DNA from: a virus
DNA length: 29,897 nt
Strand: one strand, 5' to 3'
Virus record (IMG/VR): IMGVR_UViG_3300005618_000046
Coordinates: 1-29,897 of that record
The notes under the pieces are model-generated. The model saw only the letters and a list, made by a program, of their open reading frames with translations, was not told where the DNA came from and searched no databases. The position numbers and the translations under genes are program-made. This document shows positions 14,214-20,103 of the stretch, one piece after another (within the stretch, counting starts at the first letter, position 1; each line of letters begins with the position of its first letter).

Positions 14214-14534
14214 TTACTTGGTCTCCTTCTCTGCCTCTATGACCTTATCCACGATTTCCTGCCACTTCTCTGCGTGGTCTTCGTTGCCCCATTCCAGCTC
14301 CTCTGGCGCTTCAACGGGGATTTCTTGGACGATTTCGAACACTTCCAGTGGTTCGTCTTGGTTGGTTGCCCACGCTCCGATGTTGTTCGGGTCGTTGTAG
14401 TTCCATTCTACCGGCTTTCCGCCCTTAGATTCGATCCACTTCTGCGCGGCGGCGCGGTCGCCGAAAGGCCCGATGAACTTCAGCTCGCGAAGCATTCCGT
14501 CTCTGTCGTTGTGTTCTGCGTATCTTACATACAT
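14214..14534 (-). CDS. Hypothetical early protein with IGPF motif
   Basis: 106 aa. MYVRYAEHNDRDG, then IGPFGDRAAAQKWIESKGGK resembles the 53-aa neighbour; the second half is acidic (VQEIPVEAPEELEWGNEDHA) and ends in a charged helix. ATG 14534 is used because GGAG lies eight bases upstream; the open frame upstream to 14651 runs into another gene. Function unknown. Confidence 0.68.
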   Translation of the reverse strand: MYVRYAEHNDRDGMLRELKFIGPFGDRAAAQKWIESKGGKPVEWNYNDPNNIGAWATNQDEPLEVFEIVQEIPVEAPEELEWGNEDHAEKWQEIVDKVIEAEKETK

Positions 14535-14554
14535 TCTGTGTGCTCCGTGTGTTT

Positions 14555-14572
14555 GGCCGCATTTGCGCGGCC
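14555..14572 (-). terminator. Short GC hairpin between early genes
   Basis: GGCCGC (14555-14560) and GCGGCC (14567-14572) with a 6-base loop lie ten bases after the stop of the 72-aa gene. There is no T-run on the minus strand, so termination is uncertain. Confidence 0.3.
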
Positions 14573-14581
14573 TTGGGTTTA

Positions 14582-14800
14582 TTACTCGATTCGCCAGACG
14601 CGAATCCCGTTCTCTGCTTGCCTGATCGCGAAGCGGTGGCCTGTTGTCCACCTTGCTTTTCTTACGTAGTCTTGCACTTGGGTTCTTGTCTTGTCGGTGA
14701 TTAGCACGCTGTCGCCGACTTCCATGCTTCGCAGGGCCGCCGAAATAGGGTGCAATTCCTTGCTCCCTTTCGGCATGGGGACGTTCTTGTCGATCTTCAT
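14582..14800 (-). CDS. Small early protein, DUF7303-like
   Basis: 72 aa: MKIDKNVPMPKG, a helix PISAALRSMEVGDSVLIT, then a basic helix DYVRKARWTTGHRFAIRQA and a final strand GIRVWRIE. This compact alpha/beta layout with a basic helix resembles small phage proteins grouped as DUF7303, which I recall only by pattern. It may bind DNA. ATGA overlap with the upstream gene shows coupling. Confidence 0.6.
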   Translation of the reverse strand: MKIDKNVPMPKGSKELHPISAALRSMEVGDSVLITDKTRTQVQDYVRKARWTTGHRFAIRQAENGIRVWRIE

Positions 14801-15021
14801 CTGCTGGTTTCTGCGTTCTCCTGCGCCTCGATCTCTTCGTCGTATTGTAGCACCGTTGCGTCGATTATCCTTATTTCAGTGCCCGTGTTCTGCGTGTTTG
14901 CGAAGGTGAGGCCCTTGCGCACCCAGAAATCGAGGGCCGCTTCGATGCCGATTTGAATCGCGTCTTTGTCTTCTCCATCTGCTTCGGCGATGATTCGGAT
15001 GTCGAGAATTACTTGTGCCAT
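14797..15021 (-). CDS. Hypothetical early protein
   Basis: 74 aa: strand-helix-strand (MAQVILDIRIIAEADGEDKD, AIQIGIEAALDFWVRKG, TEIRIIDATVLQYDEE), probably a small ferredoxin-like alpha/beta fold. ATG 15021 follows the second copy of the 21-bp leader repeat. Promoter 15090-15118 is upstream. The open frame upstream of the ATG is not coding. Family unknown. Confidence 0.68.
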   Translation of the reverse strand: MAQVILDIRIIAEADGEDKDAIQIGIEAALDFWVRKGLTFANTQNTGTEIRIIDATVLQYDEEIEAQENAETSR

Positions 15022-15042
15022 TTTGCGTGCTTTCTGGTCATT
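15022..15042 (-). repeat. Leader repeat copy 2 before 14797-15021
   Basis: Identical over 21 bp to 13645-13665 and placed the same way, ending at the start codon. It encodes the beginning of a ten-codon frame (MTRKHAKWHK) that overlaps the real gene start in another frame. Confidence 0.7.
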
Positions 15043-15089
15043 CACATCGTTGCCCGCATTCGCGGGGGCGCGGGGGCCGCGCCGGGACC

Positions 15090-15118
15090 AGCAAAGCACG
15101 GCCGGGGCCGCCGCGCAA
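15090..15118 (-). promoter_or_regulatory. Extended -10 promoter with TTGCGC -35
   Basis: Minus strand: -35 TTGCGC (15118-15113), 17-bp spacer with GGCCCCGGCCG, -10 TTTGCT (15095-15090, weak), preceded by TGC. It faces away from the plus-strand promoter at 15167 and would serve the gene starting at 15021. Confidence 0.6.
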
Positions 15119-15166
15119 GGGGGGTTTCGCATTTCGCGCGCCGAACACGGGGTAGTGGAAAGAACC

Positions 15167-15195
15167 TTGACAAACGAGCGCAGGCGTGGTACACT
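15167..15195 (+). promoter_or_regulatory. Plus-strand extended -10 promoter
   Basis: TTGACA (15167-15172), 17-bp spacer, TACACT (15190-15195), preceded by TGG. It is followed within 25 bases by the ribosome site GAGGAG and the ATG at 15220. Confidence 0.8.
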
Positions 15196-15219
15196 ACTGA
15201 GGGTACAGAGGAGAGTGAA

Positions 15220-15453
15220 ATGACGGACATTCCATACCTTGGAAAACGCCGAAGAATCAAAGCATCGCGAGCCACAGGAAATGCTGAAATATGGAACATG
15301 GTCAACGAAGTAAATCATCGAATCTCTGAAGCGGATCGCCTGCTGAAGCAGATACGAGCGATTCTAGAGCGTAAAGTTAAGAAGGGTGAGGCGCTTAACA
15401 TCACCGAAATGATAGAGGTGTTGCAAACCATAAACGCCGAATTAGGACCTTAA
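15220..15453 (+). CDS. Small basic coiled-coil protein, isolated plus-strand gene
   Basis: 77 aa. A basic N-terminus (LGKRRRIKASRATG) is followed by a long helix with heptad spacing (IWNMVNEVNHRISEADRLLK, QIRAILERKVKKGE) and a second helix (NITEMIEVLQTINAEL). It is transcribed against all neighbours from its own promoter, like the gene at 7970. The codon choice looks less GC-biased than its surroundings. No family recognised; the basic tail plus coiled coil suggests a DNA- or protein-binding role, and the context that of a moron. Confidence 0.72.
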   Translation: MTDIPYLGKRRRIKASRATGNAEIWNMVNEVNHRISEADRLLKQIRAILERKVKKGEALNITEMIEVLQTINAELGP

Positions 15454-15877
15454 ATTGTTAGATACGCTCGTCCATCTCTGTCCTCTTAATATCCTTTTTC
15501 CCTTTACCACACCCTACGCGCCGGAAAAAGGACCGAGAGGCTTATGATGTTATACGGCGTTGTAGCGCCTCGCCGCCGCGCGGCGGGGCGGTAAAGGGAA
15601 AAGGCGCATAGGGCGGGTGAGTATGGCTGAGCGTACGAACGCTTGCGAAGCGTGTCGCGCAGGTTGCTAGCTTTTCGGCGGGCGCTGTCGAAGGCCTTCG
15701 CGACGCAACGCGCGCGAAACGTTTCTTTTGCGCAGGTTGCGCGCTTTTCGGCGCACAGTTCGGAAGCGCTTCGCGCAAGCGAAACGTTTCGCACTGATTC
15801 GCAGATACAGGTTCGCCCCCGGAGAGTTTTCGCTCGCCGAGGGCGCGTTTCGTGTTAGCGAAGAGCTTCGCTAAAGG
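15454..15877. other. Non-coding 424-bp region rich in palindromes and repeats
   Basis: No convincing gene. It holds a perfect 10-bp inverted repeat right after the plus-strand gene (15492-15501 with 15523-15532), whose left arm can also pair with 15590-15604. There is a 14-bp palindrome at 15573-15586, and a direct repeat GCGCAGGTTGCnnGCTTTTCGGCG at 15657-15680 and 15730-15753. GAAACGTTTC occurs at 15716-15725 and 15781-15790, and a 9-bp-arm palindrome at 15855-15874. The first 100 bases are relatively AT-rich. Candidate roles are replication origin, regulatory RNA, or recombination or host-derived repeat. Confidence 0.6.
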
Positions 15878-16066
15878 TTAGTGGTGGTAGCCTTCACCTT
15901 CGCTTACGTAGCGCTTCGCCGCGTCTGCCCACTCGTGAAGCTCTTCCTTGGTTCGCCGCGCGGTTGCGGAAACCACGTACCACAACCCGTCGTCGCATTT
16001 CACCGCTAAGACGGCTGTCCACATTTCGGTGGTTGTATCGAACTTGGTAAACGTTTCGAATTCCAT
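15878..16066 (-). CDS. Hypothetical small early protein
   Basis: 62 aa: strands MEFETFTKFDTT, TAVLAVKCDDGLWYVVSATA and a C-terminal helix (KEELHEWADAAKRYVSEG) ending in two histidines. ATG 16066 has GGAG six bases upstream, which overlaps the previous gene's stop. It is the end of the first early transcript, next to the palindromic region. Function unknown. Confidence 0.65.
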   Translation of the reverse strand: MEFETFTKFDTTTEMWTAVLAVKCDDGLWYVVSATARRTKEELHEWADAAKRYVSEGEGYHH

Positions 16067-16076
16067 CACAAGCTCC

Positions 16077-16235
16077 TTAGTGCGAGTAAACCGGCTCGCC
16101 GGGTTTCGTGTTCGTCAAGTCAAGCGCGAGCTTCCCGTCGAGCCACAACTGAAAAGCTTCGTCCTTGTGAAGGAGGTAATCGCGCTTCGCGTCGCGAGGA
16201 TCGCGAATCACGCGGACGTAGAGGGGTTTCTGCAT
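16077..16235 (-). CDS. Hypothetical small early protein
   Basis: 52 aa: MQKPLYVRVIRDPRDAKRDY, then a helix KDEAFQLWLDGKLALDL and a short tail. AAGGA is eight bases upstream of ATG 16235; the frame upstream belongs to a hairpin region. Basic in the first half. No family recognised. Confidence 0.6.
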   Translation of the reverse strand: MQKPLYVRVIRDPRDAKRDYLLHKDEAFQLWLDGKLALDLTNTKPGEPVYSH

Positions 16236-16265
16236 TTCGATGTTCCTTCTTGTTCCGGGTGGGGT

Positions 16266-16296
16266 GGGCGTGCCGTGAACCGGCACGCCCGTTTTT
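16266..16296 (+). terminator. Rho-independent terminator facing plus-strand transcription
   Basis: GGGCGTGCCG (16266-16275) and CGGCACGCCC (16281-16290) form a 10-bp stem with a 5-base loop, followed by GTTTTT. The T-run is on the plus strand, where no gene ends nearby, so it may stop antisense read-through from the plus promoter at 15167. Confidence 0.65.
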
Positions 16297-16297
16297 G

Positions 16298-16510
16298 CTA
16301 CTCGAAGTCGATTCCGACCTGCGAGAAGTAGGCAACGCGCCTGCCTTCGTTCAGGACTTCGAAACCGTCGCGTGTGTCCCGCTCGGTCGCGTTCGGGAAT
16401 TTCTCGCAGACTTCGTTATAGGCTTCGCAGAACCGATCGAAATAGTTCTTGCGAGTTTCGCCTGCGATGCGCGACACGAACTGGTGGCAGCACGAAGAGA
16501 AAGTAAGCAT
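16298..16510 (-). CDS. Small early protein, paralogue of 8267-8461
   Basis: 70 aa with the pattern QFVSRIAGE, a charged helix, P-x-A, RDGF and RRVAYF shared with the 64-aa product of 8267-8461. It has two adjacent cysteines near the N-terminus (SSCC) and one in each of two later helices. GGAG lies nine bases before ATG 16510. The sequence between, AATGACCA, is the shortest form of the leader motif seen at 13645 and 15022. Function unknown. Confidence 0.68.
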   Translation of the reverse strand: MLTFSSCCHQFVSRIAGETRKNYFDRFCEAYNEVCEKFPNATERDTRDGFEVLNEGRRVAYFSQVGIDFE

Positions 16511-16569
16511 TGGTCATTACTCCTGAGTGCAACTGGACTCATCAGCGCTGGCTTCACCAGCGGAGGGGT

Positions 16570-16589
16570 GGGGCGCATTCGCGCGCCCC
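16570..16589 (-). terminator. GC hairpin after paralogue C
   Basis: GGGGCGC (16570-16576) and GCGCCCC (16583-16589) with a 6-base loop, just downstream of the stop at 16602 on the minus strand. It is followed by ACCCCTCC and no T-run, so it is a weak terminator candidate. Confidence 0.35.
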
Positions 16590-16601
16590 GTCCCTTTCGT
16601 C

Positions 16602-17120
16602 CTAGGTGCGGTATTTCGCGATCCATTCGTCCGGCGCGACCAGCTGCTCGGGCTCGCCGCCTTCCTCATCCGGCACGAGCAGAACGCCCGCGTCCGCAAC
16701 CATCGGGCGAAGCACGAGCCCGATCGTCATCCGGAGCCGTCCTTCCCAGCCCTTGCTCTGGTTCGGCCAGCGCTCCTGCGGATCTTCGATTCCGTTCAGC
16801 TCCGCAATCGCGACGAGTGCCGCGATGTCGATCTTGCTGGCCTTGTCCAGCACGTTCGCCGCGAGGCTCGCGGCCAGCCAATCGCCGGTTGAGCGCTTGG
16901 CCCATTTCGCGCGCTGGCCGTTCGCCCGTGCGCGATCTTTGTAGCGGACCTTGTAGGTCGGCTTCACGACCGAGTTGGTGAGCTTGATCTGCTCTTCGAT
17001 CTCGGCGTCGTCGAGGATCTCTTGCGCCGTGGGCGTCTCCTCAACCTTGGGTTGTGCAACCGATGCGAGCAGCTCGTTGGCTTCTTCGAGGACGCTCAGG
17101 GTTGCGGGCTTTCTGGTCAT
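16602..17120 (-). CDS. Early phage protein, member C of a three-copy paralogue family
   Basis: 172 aa, the first gene of the leftward early block. It starts MTRKPATLSVLEEANELLAS; the core has NSVVKPTYKVRYKDRARANG, GDWLAASLAANVLDKA, IDIAALVAIAELNGI, GWEGRLRMTIGLVLRP and DEWIAKYR. The same order occurs in members A (4570-5055) and B (12634-13266). Here the RNxLA part after RMT is changed to IGLVLR. GGAG is present before the ATG and promoter 17208-17236 is upstream, so it should be among the first genes expressed. Function unknown. Confidence 0.75.
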   Translation of the reverse strand: MTRKPATLSVLEEANELLASVAQPKVEETPTAQEILDDAEIEEQIKLTNSVVKPTYKVRYKDRARANGQRAKWAKRSTGDWLAASLAANVLDKASKIDIAALVAIAELNGIEDPQERWPNQSKGWEGRLRMTIGLVLRPMVADAGVLLVPDEEGGEPEQLVAPDEWIAKYRT

Positions 17121-17207
17121 TTCTGCTTCTCCTGCGCGCGGGTTGCGCGCTTTCTGATTGCACGCGGGGCGGGTTCGCCTCGCGCGGTCGGCCGCGCCGA
17201 CCTCGCG

Positions 17208-17236
17208 ACTTTAGCACGGCGCGGCCGCGCGCGCAA
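17208..17236 (-). promoter_or_regulatory. Extended -10 promoter of the first leftward early gene
   Basis: Minus strand: -35 TTGCGC (17236-17231), 17-bp GC-only spacer with GCGGCCGCGCC, -10 TAAAGT (17213-17208), preceded by TGC. It feeds paralogue C and the genes to its left. Confidence 0.7.
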
Positions 17237-17301
17237 TGCGGCGGCTCGCCGCGCCCACCCCAGGACACCCGCCCCGACGCACGAACACCCCCCTGATCCG
17301 A

Positions 17302-17336
17302 CCGCTCAAAACTCGTTTTGAGCGGGGGCCCCGCTC
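17302..17336. promoter_or_regulatory. Three-armed inverted repeat between early and late blocks
   Basis: 17302-17312 (CCGCTCAAAAC) pairs with 17315-17325 (GTTTTGAGCGG), and 17320-17327 (GAGCGGGG) pairs with 17329-17336 (CCCCGCTC). The middle arm is shared, so only one hairpin can form at a time. It sits in the 338-bp gene-free stretch 17121-17458. Downstream a weak plus-strand promoter candidate is TTGCAA (17350) and ATCAAT (17372). The element could be an operator, an attenuator or a transcription boundary. Confidence 0.55.
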
Positions 17337-17458
17337 GAAGCGCAACGCATTGCAAGCGCGTATGGGCGTGCATCAATCCCCAACCCGTATACCCCATTGA
17401 CCGCGTATGGGAGGACGTTTCCACTACCCCAGTCCCCCTTCCAACCGGAGTTTTTTCG

Positions 17459-17968
17459 GTGACCCAAGCACAGCCCCACGACCCGAAGCCTGCTTCTGCT
17501 ACCGTGTCCCAGAGATACCCAGCTGTCGAAGAGGCCTCTGGCCCGGAAACACGGCATTACAATGTTCCCCTTTCGGTGGCCGAGCAGGAAGCTATTCTCG
17601 GAGCCGAAGGCAAAGAAATTCGAGAAGGTAGAGCTTCACGGTCCGTCGACGGCGCTACCCCGAATACCAGAGACATCTGGTACGTGTATCTCGACGAAGA
17701 AGGCCACCCCACGGGTTCGCTGATGCAGGAAATGCCCAAAGGTGACGACAAGCCATTCGCACCCGTCACTTTTACCCCATCGTCACCGGCAGACGTGCTC
17801 ATGACACCCTCTGGAGCGCCACTGACGGAACACATGAATCCGCTTCATTCCCATTACGACGCGGGCCTAGAAGAGCGCAACCCAACCCCAGACATAGCGG
17901 CACCGAAAGTAGGACAGAAGGTGGCCCCGAAGACACCGCCGAAGTCAACCGAACCATCGAAGAAGTAG
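17459..17968 (+). CDS. Hypothetical protein at the head of the late operon
   Basis: 169 aa from GTG 17459, chosen because CGGAG ends eight bases upstream; the frame is open back to 17318 through the hairpin region, but without a ribosome site. Residues 30-50 hold a helix (LSVAEQEAILGAEGKEIREG) and residues 70-95 a small beta region (DIWYVYLDEEGHPTGS). The last 50 residues are Pro/Lys-rich and disordered. It precedes TerS and may be a packaging accessory or minor structural protein; not recognised. Confidence 0.7.
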   Translation: MTQAQPHDPKPASATVSQRYPAVEEASGPETRHYNVPLSVAEQEAILGAEGKEIREGRASRSVDGATPNTRDIWYVYLDEEGHPTGSLMQEMPKGDDKPFAPVTFTPSSPADVLMTPSGAPLTEHMNPLHSHYDAGLEERNPTPDIAAPKVGQKVAPKTPPKSTEPSKK

Positions 17969-17979
17969 TCTATATTTCG

Positions 17980-18468
17980 GTGACCACAGAGTTTCCTCAG
18001 GACCTGATTCCGCTACCAACGGCACCTTACCCCGAAAGGCCAGTAAGCGAGCCGTTGGTTCCGGAAGAGTGCAGAACGGCAATCTGGCTCGTACGCGGGA
18101 ATATCACCGAAGCAGCGAAGCTGCTCAAAGTGACATCCCTCCGCCTGCGCCAGTTCGTCAACAAATCCCCGTATCTACTTTCGGAGATGCAAGAGGCGAA
18201 AGACCAGCTCACAGACATAGCAGAGACAGTCGTCTACGAAGCACTCACCGACGAAGACGACAAAGGTCGCAAAGACACGATGGCCCGTTTCGTGCTCGGC
18301 TCGCAAGGTAGAAACCGAGGATGGGGGCACTCATCTTCGGCGGGCGTGAACATAAAGAACTCAGGCGGCGGAACCATAGTTGTGCAATGGGCTGACGGTA
18401 CCGTTTTCGGCGATTCCGAGGAGAAGCCACCCGATACGATAGATATAACACCTGAGAAGGTGGCGTGA
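17980..18468 (+). CDS. terS: Terminase small subunit (TerS)
   Basis: 162 aa starting at GTG 17980. After a proline-rich arm, residues 33-66 form a helix-turn-helix (TAIWLVRGNITEAAKLLKVT, then SLRLRQFVNKSP) followed by a helical oligomerisation part (AKDQLTDIAETVVYEALTD) and GRKDTMARFVLGSQGRNRG. This matches small terminases that bind the packaging site and feed DNA to TerL. The C-terminus is acidic. It is separated from TerL by a 31-codon gene coupled on both sides. There is no clear ribosome site; TTTCGGTGACC surrounds the GTG, as at the 17459 start. Confidence 0.8.
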   Translation: MTTEFPQDLIPLPTAPYPERPVSEPLVPEECRTAIWLVRGNITEAAKLLKVTSLRLRQFVNKSPYLLSEMQEAKDQLTDIAETVVYEALTDEDDKGRKDTMARFVLGSQGRNRGWGHSSSAGVNIKNSGGGTIVVQWADGTVFGDSEEKPPDTIDITPEKVA

Positions 18469-18563
18469 TGGATTGGCGAAACATCATGTTGATGACCCTC
18501 GGCGGCGCGATAGCCCTCGCGGTGCTATATCTAAGCACCAACAAACCCAAGCCGTGTTCCTGA
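18468..18563 (+). CDS. 31-residue membrane peptide between TerS and TerL
   Basis: MDWRNIMLMTLGGAIALAVL, then YLSTNKPKPCS. One hydrophobic helix (about residues 6-22) with a short basic tail ending in cysteine. Its ATG shares a base with the TerS stop (TGATG), and its own TGA shares a base with the TerL ATG (TGATG), so it is built into the packaging operon. A tiny holin or other membrane-acting peptide is possible; no homologue is recognised. Too short for most gene callers. Confidence 0.6.
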   Translation: MDWRNIMLMTLGGAIALAVLYLSTNKPKPCS

Positions 18564-19894
18564 TGGAATCAGCCGCCATCCAAGAAGTGGGGCCAAGGAC
18601 GTACACAATACCGTACGTAGCCCGGACCCACTTTCGGCCTCTGCATGCGAGCAAGAAGCGGTGGACATTCGTCGTAGCCCATAGACGAGCCGGCAAAACA
18701 GTTGCGCTGTGTAACAAGATTATTCGGAAAGCGCTCGAAAATAAGCGCGTGTTCCCTCCACCCCGATACGGGTATATCGGACCCTCCTTCGCACAGGCCA
18801 AAGATTTGGTCTGGGGATATTGCAAATATTACACAGGGGTGCTGCCGAATATCAAGGTGATCGAAGGGGATTTGCAGATAGTGCTGCCGAATGGCGCATT
18901 AATAAACTTGTATGGCGGAGCGGCCGCTTACGAACGAATGAGGGGTCTCTATTTCGATGGGATAGTTGCCGACGAGTATCCACTCCTCAATCCGAGCATG
19001 CTCGGAAGTGTCGTGCGGCCGTGTCTAGCCGATTACCAGGGTTGGGCAGTCATAAGCGGCACCTCCAACGGTGACGACCACTTCAATGAACTGAAGAAGC
19101 GCGCCGAAAAAGACCCAGACGCGTGGGACATATTTTCCATACCGGTCAACGAAACCGACGCACTCGACCCCGACGAAGTTTCGGAGATGCGAAAGGACAT
19201 GACTGCGGACGAGTACGCCCGCGAAATGATGTGTTCTTTCGATGCACCTGTCGAGGGGTCCTATTACGGCGAAGTAATCAACGAAATATCTCTCCTGAAT
19301 CAGGTAACCGGCGTTCCGTACGACCCTGCGGCCCCAGTTATGACTTGGTGGGACCTCGGAATCGACGATGAAACCGCCATATGGTTCGTGCAGCGTGTCG
19401 GCAGAGAACTTCATGCGATCGATTTCCTCCAGAACACCGGAAAAGGGCTCGAGTGGTACGCGACGGAAATCAAGAATAAGTCGTACCACTACGCGGTCCA
19501 CGTAACACCCCACGACATCATGGCGAGAGAGTTGGGAACGGGCAAAAGCCGCTACGAGATACTCCTCGCACTTCTTAACAACGTGTTCGTATGTCCCGGT
19601 CACACGCCCGAAGACGGAATCACCGCCGCAAGAGCCACAATAAGAATGACGTGGTTCGACAAGGTGAAGACAGAGGCTGGCCTTTCGGCGCTCAAGAATT
19701 ATCACAAGTCGAAGACGGGCAAGCCAGTCCACAACTGGGCGAGCCACCCGTCCGACTCATTCCGGTACGGCAGCGTAGCCCTGAACCACGTGGCGTCGTA
19801 TCTCGGAAGCACTAGCAATGTAATACCCCTGAACGGGCCCCTTCGGCGAAACCTAAAGCGAATGTCCAACGTTCCGAGATTGGGGCGCAGATGA
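18563..19894 (+). CDS. terL: Terminase large subunit (TerL)
   Basis: 443 aa. The ATPase domain has Walker A AHRRAGKT (39-46), Walker B GIVADE (D137, E138) and coupling motif GTSNG (166-170). The C-terminal RNase H-like nuclease has WWDLG (D264), PHD (D318) and SHPSDSFRYG (D398), the three acidic positions expected for DNA cleavage. It packages phage DNA into the prohead through the portal at 20103. The start is ATG 18563 because it overlaps the preceding short gene; frame extension upstream to 18473 has no good start. It ends in ATGA, coupling to the next gene. Confidence 0.95.
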   Translation: MESAAIQEVGPRTYTIPYVARTHFRPLHASKKRWTFVVAHRRAGKTVALCNKIIRKALENKRVFPPPRYGYIGPSFAQAKDLVWGYCKYYTGVLPNIKVIEGDLQIVLPNGALINLYGGAAAYERMRGLYFDGIVADEYPLLNPSMLGSVVRPCLADYQGWAVISGTSNGDDHFNELKKRAEKDPDAWDIFSIPVNETDALDPDEVSEMRKDMTADEYAREMMCSFDAPVEGSYYGEVINEISLLNQVTGVPYDPAAPVMTWWDLGIDDETAIWFVQRVGRELHAIDFLQNTGKGLEWYATEIKNKSYHYAVHVTPHDIMARELGTGKSRYEILLALLNNVFVCPGHTPEDGITAARATIRMTWFDKVKTEAGLSALKNYHKSKTGKPVHNWASHPSDSFRYGSVALNHVASYLGSTSNVIPLNGPLRRNLKRMSNVPRLGRR

Positions 19895-20103
19895 AGCCTC
19901 CTCGCCGAAAGCGCCGGACTATTCAGGAGGACCCCCGTTTCGATGATTTGGGGTTCCAAGAGTCGAATTCCAAGGATGCGTACATCTACGGGCGGAGCCA
20001 GAAAATAAATCCGTCGGAACTGACCCCCTCTTTCGGCGGCGAAATACCGATTCCAGGTATCTTGGCGCGGCGTAAGTACCCCAGGAAATTCGGGAGAACG
20101 TAA
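19891..20103 (+). CDS. Small basic protein between TerL and portal
   Basis: 70 aa, very basic N-terminus (MKPPRRKRRTIQEDPRF) and C-terminus (ARRKYPRKFGRT), little predicted structure. It overlaps TerL by ATGA and the portal by TAATG. Positions like this often encode small head-completion or DNA-binding proteins, but no family is recognised. Confidence 0.72.
   Translation: MKPPRRKRRTIQEDPRFDDLGFQESNSKDAYIYGRSQKINPSELTPSFGGEIPIPGILARRKYPRKFGRT

Noticed and set aside
15504-15794. 96-aa minus-strand frame with Arg/Ala/Ser-rich repeats
   Set aside because: It follows the palindromes and direct repeats of the non-coding region, has no ribosome site, and the opposite strand gives equally plausible low-complexity frames.
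17318-17458. N-terminal extension of the 169-aa late protein from TTG
   Set aside because: It would read through the inverted repeat without a ribosome site; GTG 17459 has CGGAG at the right distance.
19025-19747. 240-aa minus-strand frame
   Set aside because: Antisense to the TerL motifs, with no ribosome site or promoter.
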